64,000 nucleotides of DNA from Incurvaria masculella (GCA_946894095.1 OX335643.1:4079036-4143035); one strand, 5' to 3'; numbered from the stretch's first letter, positions 40,873-51,392 are shown. Numbers and translations are program-made. The notes: generated by a model from the sequence alone, not told the origin.

Positions 40873-40945
40873 GTCGGGATAGCTCAGTTGGTTAGAGCAG
40901 TAGGCATGTAATCGAAAGTTCGCAGGTTCAAATCTTGCTTCCGAC
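40873..40945 (+). tRNA. tRNA-like sequence, anticodon TGT (Thr); may be a pseudogene
   Basis: 73 nt that fold as a cloverleaf. Acceptor GTCGGGA pairs with TTCCGAC, D arm GCTC/GAGC, T arm GCAGG/CTTGC with loop TTCAAAT, variable loop of 5. A-box TAGCTCAGTTGG and B-box GGTTCAAATCT. The anticodon loop CATGTAA gives TGT, but the anticodon stem (GTAGG against TCGAA) pairs poorly, which suggests a decayed copy. No CCA is encoded. Confidence 0.55.
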
Positions 40946-41511
40946 GAATGTAAAGACCAAAAACGTTTTTAAGATTATTTTAAAAATCGGATTACAATGC
41001 TTTAAATGTAGATGTCGCTGAAACTCACATTAACGAGATAACGGTAATGTCGTATCCATTTAATAACTAGAATTATCAATCGATTAAAAATCTGATTTAC
41101 TTAAAATGCTTTATCGCTTAAGTCTAAGTATAAGCTTGCTTGCTTGTTAAATTATTGCGAAATGTAACGTACGTCGTTTCCCGACTAATGTCATATTTAA
41201 TTTCACTGCTCATTCCCTAATAATTGTTGGTGATTTTTTGATAAATGTATTGAAATACAGCAATAGTAAAATTTCGACCAAAAATTTATGCCATTCAAGG
41301 TGCAGATAAGGTATTACGTAGAGTACTGTTAGCATCTCTAGGGCGCTTCGACCATTCCAGGACCCAACATCGCAGGGTTGTACATCGCAGGGATGTTGGG
41401 TCTTTTTCTGGGTCGTTTCTACGTAGTGTTAAACGGTACTTCAATAAGAAAAAGAACCAGTAAGTATTACATTTTAATTATTCAGCAGTATAGTGCAAAT
41501 GGCCATGTATT

Positions 41512-41605
41512 GTAATGTATTGTTTATTCATCATCCATAGACAGTACACTCGGATTTGTCATATTTTAACATTGGCCAGTTCAGCAAAACAAAACACAGC
41601 TAGGT
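41512..41605 (-). mobile_element. Fragment of the CAATACAATAC-tail retroelement
   Basis: TGTAATGTATTGTTTATTCA, GACAGTACACTCGGATTTGT and GCAAAACAAAACACAGC match 32933-33016. Confidence 0.65.
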
Positions 41606-41734
41606 ATAACGTTTAACAAACGTGTGCCAATGATGAATATCGGTGCATTACGCCGCGCATTACGTTATTATTATCCTCGCCACAACCGTGTCGACTATTC
41701 GACGTTTGGAGACCAAATTTCAAAAAATGTCCGT

Positions 41735-41845
41735 ATTTTCCACCCAGTTCAGCGTTGCCGTGCTCATAAGGTCCTGGCATGGCTCCTAATTAATTCAGGA
41801 ATGTGATGGTATTAGCTATCCATGTCAGGTTCCATAAAAACACTA
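41735..41845 (+). mobile_element. SINE 3' fragment
   Basis: TCCGTATTTTCCACCCAGTT, GTGCTCATAAGGTCCTGGCA and ATTAGCTATCCATGTCAGGT then CCATAAAAAC. Confidence 0.7.
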
Positions 41846-41854
41846 CAATGCCGC

Positions 41855-42095
41855 TGTTGAGAGTCGTATTCACTACGTATAAAATGCACAACGAATTAAA
41901 GTATATTAAAAAAAACCATGCTTATCGTATAAAATTCACAACGTATAATTTTATAAGTTGTGCATAAAGAAAGCTTAATAATATAATCAACTCTTTGCAT
42001 CATGCAGAACGTATACAAGTCACAACGTATAAAATTCCTAACGTGTATTCACAAAAAAAGAAAACCATGCAATACGTATAAAATGCCACGAATCA
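41855..42095. repeat. Cluster of ACGTATAAAAT / CACAACG motifs
   Basis: CGTATAAAAT-type strings recur at about 41876, 41929, 41941 (variant), 42018 and 42075, most followed by TCACAACG or a variant. Irregular spacing, AT-rich, both orientations (TTTTATAAGTTGTGC near 41950). Possibly a diverged foldback element. Confidence 0.45.
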
Positions 42096-42214
42096 CTGCA
42101 TAAAGCGCCCTAATAACGATTCATTTATGGCTTAAATTGCTACGAATCGATATTTGTCAAAGAGTAACAATTTAACAGTTTCTGTTAAATGTGTGAACAA
42201 TATATTGATTGTAA

Positions 42215-42917
42215 TCACTACATCACTACATAGTATAAAACAAAGTCGCTTTCTCTGTCCCTATATCATTATATCCCTATGTACGCTTTATATATCTTTA
42301 AAACTACGCAACGGATTTTGATGCGGTTTTTTTAATCGATAGAGTAATTGAAGAGAAAGGATTATATGTATAATAACACCCATGAAATAGCGGAGAAATA
42401 CTGTTATTTTTGAGGTTTCCAATGTGATGTCGTAAAAAAATTTTTTTTTTCCGCTTAAATTGCAAACGCAGGCTGACCCCTACGAGATTTATCAAAATAA
42501 TTTACTAAGTAATGTAAACATTGAAAAGGTCTACAGAAAACTCGGCGATGGTATATGTCTATCTCTTATGGATATCCCACAATAACATTTTTTGTCATTT
42601 ACTTTTTATGACAAATAATGGCTAATTTTCGAAGTGATTTTAACCAATACAGCATTAATCCTTATCCAATTAAATACCATTAATACATTTTTGTTTTAAT
42701 ATAGATCTATATGGCCCGTACAGCATATGATTTAAATGAATATTTTCGAAGATATTACAAATTTAAAAATTGCGGGACGTAGCGTTTGCGGCATAGGCAC
42801 CGGCCCGCCGGGGCGGCGGGAGCGTGCCTATAAATAGTGCGTCAGTGCATCATTGTGTCAAAATAATATTTTTTTAAATGATATTATGCCCGTGCAAAGC
42901 CGGGACGGGCTGCTAGT
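42215..42917 (+). mobile_element. Non-autonomous Helitron-like element
   Basis: It ends with a GC-rich CCGGGACGGGC hairpin-like string then TGCTAG (42911-42916) followed by T, the expected CTAG-T end. The interior TATCTTTAAAACTACGCAAC then GGATTTTGATGCGGTTTTTT is a familiar lepidopteran Helitron-type string. The start, TCACTACATC at about 42215, is less certain. No Rep/helicase. Confidence 0.65.
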
Positions 42918-43623
42918 TTCATTATATAAGATCTCATTTCGTTTCCTTCAAGGTTTGCCGATTTCAAAGACTTTTCATACACATTTTCCGATGGATGAAA
43001 GTATGGAAGAGTGCTTGGTCAAAAGTTAACCGAGTTCAGCGGCGCATGTTTACAGTTTTTCTTGCGATCGAAAGAAGCAAGGTCCCTTGCTGGATTGCTA
43101 GCTTAGTGTAGTTTTAACAGTAGCTTATAAGGTCGTTTCTGCGAGCTATGTTCTCAGTTGGTCGAATTCCGCGCCAGGCGGAGGTCGACACTCGCGGCTT
43201 AGATCGGGCTTGACTCGCTTAAGTTGGACTTTAGTAAGTTAACGGATGTTAAGTACAAAAACATTGGTTAGACTCGATACTGGACCGTCGTAATAAATAA
43301 CTGTTATTTTATTTTTTTATTTATTAATTTTAATTTAAAATAAAAGTGTTAATCGTTTTTGTTTGGTGTTTGTGCAATTTCGTTTTGAGGTGCCTCTTGA
43401 AAAGTAAACGTACGGCGTTGTGGGTACTCATCACTTCAATCAGAAGTAAGTACATTTTTAAATATTATGATATATTTTTTGATTGAATTATTGCATAATT
43501 CATTACATGTATAAGGCGAAAATTCATATAAAATTTAAATATATGTATAAGTTCAAAAAATCCCTATATTCTGGGTATCTCAAAAATGCATTGTATAAAA
43601 GATCAATGCATTCAGAGCCGGTA

Positions 43624-43960
43624 GTCTAAGTTGTCACCTAAATTGGCGTTACGGCAAACCGATCGACTGGCGTTTTCAAATGTATGGAGAAATTGAAGAG
43701 CGCGCGCAGCGGGCGTTAAGCGAACTAACATTTGCGAGTCCGAGCTTGATTTGACAGCTTACTCAACGTTGCCGTAAATACGTCGACGTTGCCGTTTACG
43801 TCCACTCCGCGTTTTCATACAAATCGGAAATCCGCGTTTGACTTTGACAGCTTGAAGAGGTAAAACCACAGAATATCTAGTAAAAACTTGTATGGAGTTT
43901 GGAGAAAACGCCAGTCGATCGGTTTGCCGTAAACGCCCATTTAGGTGAGAACTCAGACTT
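43624..43960. mobile_element. MITE with about 60-bp terminal inverted repeats
   Basis: CACCTAAATTGGCGTTACGG then CAAACCGATCGACTGGCGTT at the left pairs with AACGCCAGTCGATCGGTTTG then CCGTAAACGCCCATTTAGGT at the right. About 337 bp; interior with GC-rich patches and no ORF of note. Confidence 0.75.
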
Positions 43961-44459
43961 ACCACTCAGAGGAGAATAAAAGGAGAACGTGTTTAAATGG
44001 AAACACTTTCACAAGAATATTAATCAGCGTAAGGGCATGTATATATTCTTTGGTAAGGGCGCATGCAGACAATGGTAGTGAATTTATAAGCAAGAGTCTG
44101 GCAGGTAAAATTACTTACTTACTTAAAGCAGCATCACACTATGGGACTACATCATCAAATTACATCATCATGGGAAGAGAAATAATTTTGCATCTTTTTT
44201 TGTTGTAATGTATTTTTAATAGTTACGACAATACTTTTCGGACTTGAATAATATGACCACTATTTGCGAAACGGTTCCTACGCTGTTCAGTAGATGGCGT
44301 CTTTAACCCACACAAAGGCATTTAGACTTCATTACCCTCAATATATTGGCAATTTCCAATAAATTTCAGGATAGTTACACACATTAAATAAATTTTAATT
44401 GTTGGACCGAAGCTAATGATGGTCTGGAAATTGCATTACTACAAGTCTTTAAGGACCTT

Positions 44460-44749
44460 TTTAGGGTTCCGTACCTAAACGGTGAAAACGGAACCCTATT
44501 ACTAAGCCTCCGCTGTCCGTCCGTCCGTCCGTCTGTCACAGGGCTGTATCTCATGAACCGTAATAGGTAGGCTGAAATTTTCACGGTGTGTGTATAAATT
44601 TTGCCGCTATAACAACAAATAGGTAAAATAAAAAATAAAAAATTAAAGGAGGGCCCCATACAAAAAACATTTTTTCGTTGTGTTAAAACTTGTACGATGG
44701 TACGGAACCCTTCGTGTGCGAGTCCGACTCGCACTTGGCCGGTTTTTTC
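44460..44749 (-). repeat. GGTTCCGTAC / TCCG-rich repeat, copy 1
   Basis: From TTAGGGTTCCGTAC through (CCGT)n and TCATGAACCGTAATAGGTAG to TCGTGTGCGAGTCCGACTCG then CACTTGGCCGGTTTTTT. A very common lepidopteran repeat. Orientation assigned by reading AAAACCGGCCAAGTG as the start. Confidence 0.75.
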
Positions 44750-45380
44750 TTTTTTGTCATTATAATATAAACCAGACATACATAATCATGATATAGTTTT
44801 AAATAAACTTAAAAACTTCTCGTGTTCACTTCATTAGTGCCTACGCTGGCCTCGAACGATTATGGTGGCCTACATATAAATTAATTACTCATGTAATAGA
44901 ATTACTTTAGGCTTTAAGTTCTAATTTTGTACACTTTATCGTATAATAAAAGTTTTTATTTTTATTATTATAAATATAATAAAAAATACATTAAATTTGA
45001 CCCTGTTTGCTCTATTACCAATCAGTCTTTAAATCATAGCGAACACCCTTGAAACATTACTCACGAACAAAATTGTCACAAATTATACAATTAGGTTAGG
45101 TAATTACTCTATTTAGAGTGCTTATTTACTTATTATGCACGTGCTTGCTTGTAGTGTAACCTTCTTTTAGTAAATAATTAAAACAAATAATACGTTGAAT
45201 AAACCCACTCTTGGTCTCGTTTGAATCGGCCACAAAAGAAAACTCTGAGAGATCAGATAAAACTCTGTCATAGCTGCTAAACATAGCTGCGTTGTTAAGT
45301 AATGAATACAAATATTTAATAAAATAACCGTATTAATAAATCTTTGTTCGATTGTTGATGTTACAAATAAAAACAAATTT

Positions 45381-45706
45381 AACAAAAAAAATAACCGACT
45401 TCAAAGAAAAAGCACTAAAAAGTAAAAAATAATTGCCATTTTTGTAGTTACGATTTTTGTATTTGTATTTGTATTTTATTCATCATCCATAGACAGCTTG
45501 CTGCACTCGGAATCGTCACATTTCTATATTTAACATCGTTATTGTTATTTTTTGAGTCGGCGTCAGCCGGGCACGCGCTGCGCCAATCAAGAGAACCTTG
45601 GCGACCTTGGCTGACACCGACTCAAAAAATGACAAAAAAACGTAACTACAACAATGGCAATTATTTATTACTTTTTAGTGCTTTGAAGTTGGTTATTTTT
45701 TTTGTT
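45381..45706. mobile_element. Nested palindromic element
   Basis: Outer arms 45381-45452 and 45641-45706 pair over about 65 bp (TAACCGACTTCAAAG, AAGTAAAAAATAATTGCCAT). Inner arms TTTTTTGAGTCGGCGTCAGC near 45550 and GCTGACACCGACTCAAAAAA near 45611 also pair. A CAATACAATAC-family fragment lies at 45466-45535. Confidence 0.7.
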
Positions 45707-46052
45707 AATTTTTTTTATTTGTTTATTTTTAGTGAATCTGAAATTCACTTACTAATTTGTACACGTCTTTCCAATAAAAAAATAATCACCCAAATCGGTT
45801 GGCGTTATATTGAGTTATTCGTCCATTTGTCGTGCACATCTTAATACAAATTTAAGACTTATATGATTTTCTCATGGATATCATTGTTAGAACTTAACCA
45901 AATTAAAATGGGACCACTTGTGAAACACTAGCTTTCATTTAGAACAATAATCATCAAAATCGGTTCACCCAGGCAAAAGTTATGAGGTAACAAACATAAA
46001 AAAAACATTCAGACGAATTGATAACCTCCTCCTTTTTTTGAAGTCGGTTAAA
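45700..46052. repeat. Lepidopteran repeat ending in GAAGTCGGTTA
   Basis: AAAATCGGTTCACCCAGG, GAATTGATAACCTCCTCCTT and TTTGAAGTCGGTTA form a 3' end common in lepidopteran repeats. It pairs with TAACCGACTTCAAA at 45392, so 45381-46052 may be one larger foldback unit. Confidence 0.45.
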
Positions 46053-46097
46053 AGCTACTTTAGTTGATCGTTCTTATGAACAACTAAAGTAGCTTTT
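46050..46097. repeat. Hairpin, 17-bp perfect stem
   Basis: AAAAGCTACTTTAGTTG (46050-46066) and its exact complement (46081-46097), loop 14 nt. Confidence 0.8.
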
Positions 46098-46316
46098 TCT
46101 AGGATGCTAGAGTGGAATAAATAAATATTTTATCAGCTTTGTTTCATTGTTTTTGTAATATCTTAAAACACAGCGAAGGAAATAATATTTCAAATCGGTT
46201 TTTGATTTTCAGGATTTGCTTGAAATGACACCTTTAAGAGTTGATAACCGGGATAACTCATGATATAACTTACATTTGAAAAATGTTTTGTTTTGGCTTA
46301 CCTATTATACATAATA

Positions 46317-46400
46317 TGTATGGCTAATACCAAACCCACAGTCGCAATATTAGCCCAGCACATGCCCTTTATGCCCTTTATGAGCACGGCTACATGTTTA
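46317..46400 (-). mobile_element. SINE 3' fragment
   Basis: GTATGGCTAATACCAAACCC and TTTATGAGCACGGCTACAT, minus strand. Confidence 0.55.
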
Positions 46401-46580
46401 TATGTTTACTGATTCATATTATATTCTGTAATAGTCGAGTCATGCTCAAGAACTATGCTTTTAGAAGTATTCACGTTAAAAAACATATTTAGAATGTTTT
46501 ACTTTAATGATCTTTCAGCCGACATTATAAACATATTTTTACTGACAGTTAAAGCGCCATTTAATTCTAATTTATTGCAG

Positions 46581-46886
46581 TGTCATACCCAAAAATTGTG
46601 TTGAAACTTTTCACACTCTGCATAACAAGCGTTTACTACATAGGAAGCGTGCTCTGGTACCTTGGCCAGTGAGCACATTGCGACTGACAGCTGTCTTAGA
46701 TTTATTATTTACCGCTGGCTAGAGAAATACGACGATGAATTTGATAAGAAGTTTCCGATTATATTTTTTTTATGTGCATCGTGGACTGGAATTTCTGTAT
46801 ATTCCTTAGTGTACACTGTCTTGGGCTTAACTGGTTATCTTAATCTCATATACTCTGCCCAATCATTTATTTTACTTTTAACATAA
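46581..46886 (+). pseudogene. Possible relic of a membrane-protein exon, unidentified
   Basis: After an acceptor-like TTTATTGCAG, one frame reads SYPKIVLKLFTLCITSVYYI then GSVLWYLGQ and a stop. A +1 frame then continues with WLEKYDDEFDKKFPIIFFLC and further hydrophobic residues to 46886. Two hydrophobic, membrane-like segments in adjacent frames suggest a frameshifted gene fragment, but I do not recognise the family and chance is possible. A further hydrophobic ORF lies at 47213-47425. Confidence 0.25.
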
Positions 46887-47559
46887 GTACGCCTATGAAA
46901 TTTTATAATTACTTACAGGCAACAATATCCAAAAAAATCTAATCAAGACCCTGTTTTTTGATGATTTCTTGAACACGAATGAAGTATCAATGTATGAAAT
47001 CGACTAAAGCTTCTTCATAAACAAATTCGATTGTAATAAAAGATCGAATCGCTAACGCTTTAGATTTGGAACTTAAAAATAAGATGGATGCTTAAAAAGA
47101 CGCATTCACTAAATTGGAACACTAAATGGCGCTGAAACATAACTCCTGCTAGGTGTCTCCAACAAAAATCTAAATAACACTTGGTTAAATTTAGAATGAC
47201 AAACACTTTCTCGTGGCGATACTCGTTATGGCCTTCAATGTTCTCTTACACGGAAAGAAAACATTTCTTAAATTAAAGCAACTAGCCTTGAATCAAGACA
47301 ATCCCTGTTTCATATATGAGGAAGACAACATATTCTTGGCAATAGAATTTTATATTCTCAGATTTATTGTCTTCAATATCTCTCAATGCAAGAATAATGT
47401 ATTTCTTGTTCCTCGTTTCACGTAAAAAACGCTATTTTAGTTGAATTTCTCAGAAGCTGGGCAGCTAAAACCAAATCCACCACACCTTGCGAAACCACGC
47501 TCAGCGAGGCACCGTACCGTAGGATTTACGGCCACAAGCAGAGCTATCTAGCTGTTTAA

Positions 47560-47860
47560 AATGCGTTTGAAAGGCCCATGAGGAAATTCACTCGCAGGCA
47601 GATGGTTTCATTTCAAATGAATTTGAGAAACTTCTCAACAGGGGGCGAATCTTTGCGGTAAGTGCCCGGATATAAGTTTTACAGAGCAACTTCCATAATT
47701 GCATCTGTAGAACACACTGAGCGACCCTACACAGCGTCATTGGCTCAGATAGGTGGCTTAGGCTGGCTTAGGCCAGCGGTGAGTTTTGGGTCTCCAACAA
47801 GACGAACGGCTCGGTGCTTTATTGAGTCCAAGGACGCAGGCAGTTATTGGGGACTCTCTT
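47560..47860 (-). pseudogene. Decayed non-LTR reverse transcriptase fragment
   Basis: The minus strand reads SLDSIKHRAVRLVGDPKL near 47800, the same motif as SLDSIQRRAVRLVGDP at 63870-63930, then multiple stops. Degenerate LINE ORF2. Confidence 0.65.
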
Positions 47861-48419
47861 TCTAAGTGACTACAGTATTCTATCACCAGCCTAATCTGTG
47901 ATTTGTAAAGAAGACATTCGTACATCGAACGAAGCAAAGCTCGTTTATTATCATATTGGACCCCACGAGAGGTGTGGGTGCTAACATTGGCCCCGATTCG
48001 TCCGTTTAATTGGTCAGATAATCGCTCGCTTCCCAGCCGTCACGCATGCACGACCCACTACACATCTGTGCGCTCCTGCGAGATGAGCGATTCCGGCCGC
48101 GTCTGTTTTTTTTATTTTTCTGTATTTTTTATTTGTATTGTATTTTTTTGTTGCACTGTATTTGTATTTTTTTATATGGATGGTAGATATCACACCGAAG
48201 TGATAAGTTTGAATAACAATAAAGGATAAACAGAAATACGGAGCAACATAAATAAATTATAATAATTAAATTAAAATAAATAGCTCCTCCATTGGAACTG
48301 TTGGCATTGTTGGCGTTCCCTCGCCAACAATGGCCAAGTTTATGTTTTGGGTAAGGAACGCTTTGGCACGACCGTCTCCGGACTTGTTAAGTGACTTATT
48401 ATTCATCTTTGGCATTCTC

Positions 48420-48455
48420 GCCGAAGGAATTAGGTGCCATACCAGGAGCTTCCCT
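48420..48455 (-). mobile_element. Very short SINE fragment
   Basis: CCGAAGGAATTAGGTGCCAT then ACCAGGAGCTTCCC, next to the LINE tail. Confidence 0.5.
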
Positions 48456-48460
48456 ATATT

Positions 48461-49097
48461 TATTTATTTATTTATTTATTTGATGAACGAGCAGCCTAAG
48501 CTGATGTTTTCATGTCTGGGTTCACTGGTGCTTTGTTATTACGGTTACTTTAGTTTAGTGTTTTAAGGTGTTTGTCAAGCCTGTTTTTAAAAGAATTGGT
48601 GGTTGGTGCTTCAAAAACATCTTCTGGCAGCTTGTTCCACATTTCTACTGCTCTATTCGACAGGAAGTATTGTCTCGGGTTTGTTGAGCTGACAGTGGCA
48701 TTGAGCTTTAGGCAATGACCACGGAGATGACTATTTGTGTTTCTAGTGAAGAGGTTCTGCAGTTCTGGACAGTCGTAATAATCATTGAGAATCTTGTATG
48801 TTTCTATGAGGTCGCCCCTTTCTCTACGTTGTTCCAAGGTTGTCAGCTTGAGCACTTTTAGTCTTTCTTCGTATGGTTTCTTCTTCAGTACTTTTGCTAT
48901 CTTGGTCGCTCTTCTCTGAACTCGTTCTAGGAGAGTAATATCTTTGACGAAGTAGGGATTCCATATTTGGAATCCATATTCCAGGAGTGGTCTAATGTGA
49001 GATTTGTATATTTTGATTAATGTCTTTATGTTCAGGTTCTGAAATGATTTCCGTATGACGTAGAGTAGGGCATTATATTTATTTATTTATTTATTTG
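48461..49097 (-). mobile_element. 5'-truncated non-LTR retrotransposon, ORF2 end open
   Basis: On the minus strand one frame is open from about 49078 to 48550. Typical end of a CR1/L2/jockey-like ORF2: LIKIYKSHIRPLLEYGFQIW, VQRRATKIAKVLKKKPYEER, TTLEQRRERGDLIETYKIL, VEMWNKLPEDVFEA and SFKNRLDKHLK. A TATTTATTTATT tail lies at 48461-48481, and a similar tract flanks the other side (49076-49097). No broken codon seen, so probably a recent insertion. Confidence 0.85.
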
Positions 49098-49232
49098 ACA
49101 TGTATGACACTTTGTTACAGACATTCGTAACATAGGAGCGTGTTTTTTATAAGGCTCACCTACTCTGCACTGGACTAGGCCCGTCTCGCAGAGGGGTGAA
49201 AACAATTCTGCAGTACAGTCGTTTACTTTCAA

Positions 49233-49566
49233 ATGTATACACTGAGAGAAGAAACAGTTCCTACACAGTCGTCTCTATTTCCGGTGCATAGGTTTCAAAG
49301 GAAACAACTGTACGCTTATAACGAAGTTTGAAATTAAATGGCGCTCAATAATACATTTACTTATTGTGTCGCTTAACTAACTAACAAAGAATTGAAGATT
49401 CTGTATGATATAATATACATGCAGTTTAATTTTTATGAGTGCAGTCGTTTCGTCTTAAATCTATACACCGGAAATAGAGACAAATTTGATATCTCTTTCT
49501 GTCATGCTGACGTCAACTATAGAGTAAAAAGGACTTAGGATTTTTTTCTCTTTCCAGTGTATACAA
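49233..49566. mobile_element. MITE-like inverted-repeat element
   Basis: TGTATACACTGAGAGAAGAA and GTCTCTATTTCCGGTGCATA at the left pair loosely with CCGGAAATAGAGACAAATTT and TTTCCAGTGTATACA at the right. About 334 bp. Confidence 0.5.
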
Positions 49567-49648
49567 GGTATAATCTTAAACACTGTGTTATGAGGAGGCA
49601 TTAATTACGGGAGGAGGGACTGTAGGAGAATTCCAAATTATTAGTATA

Positions 49649-49720
49649 CTGCTGTGGCGAAATTGGTAGACGCAATACCCGCGAATAGTATGTTTTGCTG
49701 GTTCGGGTCCAGCCTTGCAG
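49649..49720 (+). other. tRNA-Leu-like repeat head, bacterial/organellar in style
   Basis: GTGGCGAAATTGGTAGACGC is the D-arm signature of bacterial or plastid tRNA-Leu rather than a eukaryotic cytosolic one. A perfect T arm GCTGG-TTCGGGT-CCAGC follows, and CTTGCAG can pair with most of a 5' acceptor strand. The anticodon arm is degenerate. It is the head of a repeat whose tail (49764-49865) and inverted copy (281-504) are also in the window. Confidence 0.55.
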
Positions 49721-49763
49721 GAATATACTTCTTAGTAGTACAGTAGTTCTTTTTACTGGACGC

Positions 49764-49865
49764 TTTCTTTAATTAATGTATCCTTGCTTCACGGTCGATT
49801 ATACATACAAACATACCACAATCCTTGGAATGAGCGACGTACCTGCTTAGTACGAAAAAGTATAT
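49764..49865 (+). repeat. Tail of the tRNA-like repeat, copy 2
   Basis: TTCTTTAATTAATGTATCCT, then GCTTCACGGTCGATTATACA, GAGCGACGTACCTGCTTAGT and ACGAAAAAGTATATTT match 440-540. A short piece recurs near 54609. Confidence 0.65.
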
Positions 49866-50162
49866 TTACTTAAGTATTTTAAATCGTTTTCCAAAATGTT
49901 TCTTTACAGAGATAAGATTAGAGTACCTAATGCGTTTATTTACTAACTCGACTCATCAGTTATTTAAGTGGTCCATGCTTGCTCGCTGGTCTTAAATATC
50001 TTATTGCTCGACACAAAAAGGTTGCTATCGAACCCCGAACAATGCACATAATGCACTTCTTTTGTCGGTTCTATAGTTACTGATTTCTAGGTCAAGTGCT
50101 CGCGTGTGAGGGATTGTGGAGCAGAGCTTGGGCGGGGCTCGGGTGCTTCGTATTGTCTGTTA

Positions 50163-50445
50163 TTTTAGGGTTCCGTACCCAACGGAATCCTATTACTAAG
50201 CCTCCGCTGTCCGTCCGCCCGTATGTCACAGGGCTGTCTCTCATGAACCGTAATAGGTAGGCAGCTGAAATTTTCACAGAGTGTATATTTATGTGACCGC
50301 TATAACGACAAATAGGTAAAATTATAAAATAATAAAAATTTAAGAGGGGCTCCATACAAAAAACGTGATTTTTTTGTGCTAAATCTTGTACGATGGTACG
50401 GAACCCTTCGTGTGCCAGTCCGACTCGCACTTGGCCGGTTTTTTC
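50163..50445 (-). repeat. GGTTCCGTAC / TCCG-rich repeat, copy 2
   Basis: Same order of blocks as 44460-44749, from TTAGGGTTCCGTAC to CGACTCGCACTTGGCCGGTT. Confidence 0.75.
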
Positions 50446-50577
50446 GGTTTTGAAGAACATCGGCCGTTTCGCTCGTGCGTGAAGTCCGTTTCAAACAGGA
50501 CTTGCGGTGTGTCTCGTTTCGGCGATGCAAAAACACGCATCCCTCACGGTGATGATTATTGTTTTTTTTACGGTTCA

Positions 50578-50625
50578 CTTGACAAAAAACACAATCATCA
50601 CGGTGATGATTGTGTTTTTGTCAAG
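50578..50625. repeat. 48-bp near-perfect palindrome
   Basis: CTTGACAAAAAACACAATCA then TCAC, and its reverse complement with one base fewer, with almost no loop. A partial third copy of one arm (CACGGTGATGATTATTGTTT) precedes it. Confidence 0.85.
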
Positions 50626-50879
50626 ATAAAAGTACAAAAAAAGAAGAGTTTAGTTGAGCTTTAGTTTTAAACTTGGTTTTGCTATTTTCATTTATTTAAT
50701 AAAGGAAACAGCTTACCACAATACTACAATATTTGCTGCTTGTGAAGTTTGTTAACCAAAAAATCATGATAAAATATAATAAAAAGAGCATGCTAAAATC
50801 TAAAGCAAGTAATCTTTACAGTCACTTCGTTTTTAACAATATACTCTTTAGAAATGCACATTTTTTTTTTCTTATTTCG

Positions 50880-51085
50880 CTTCATCTTCGCTCCGCTCAG
50901 GTCGATGTCATTTCGGACTGATGTCGGGCTGTACCTAACATTATATGGTATCCCCATACACACTTTCATCCCTATTCAATTAAAATTTCCCAAGAAATCT
51001 GCGCATCAAATTTCATTAAAATGGGTTCAGCGAAAACGCAACAGACAGTCAGGTTAATTTCGCGTTTGTAAGATTAGTATGATTT
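50880..51085 (+). mobile_element. Retroelement 3' UTR-like fragment
   Basis: TCATTAAAATGGGTTCAGCG and CGCGTTTGTAAGATTAGTAT are end blocks common to lepidopteran RTE/Helitron-associated repeats. Partial. Confidence 0.4.
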
Positions 51086-51358
51086 TTTTGAATTCATAGT
51101 TTCTTTCATAAAAATGTTCCGACGAATATTTGATTAAGAAGTGCTTACCTTGATTTTGCCTATGACCGAGTTCGGTTAAATATTAGGCTAGGTCTGCGAA
51201 TCCAAGTATTTAACTTTTTTTAAATTTAATTACATGATTGTCACTGTTTCGATCAAGATATTCTCGAGCGATATTCTATAGCGAGACTGCTTGTCATATT
51301 TGTTCAGTGAAAAAAGCTTATTACGATCGTCACTAAATAGACTATCATTTATACAATA

Positions 51359-51392
51359 CTAGCTGACGGACCCGGCTCCGCTCGGGTTAATG
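51359..51392 (-). mobile_element. Helitron-like 3' end
   Basis: On the minus strand this reads GAGCGGAGCCGGGTCCGTCA then GCTAGT, a GC hairpin-like string plus CTAG-T, as expected for a Helitron terminus. Confidence 0.45.
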
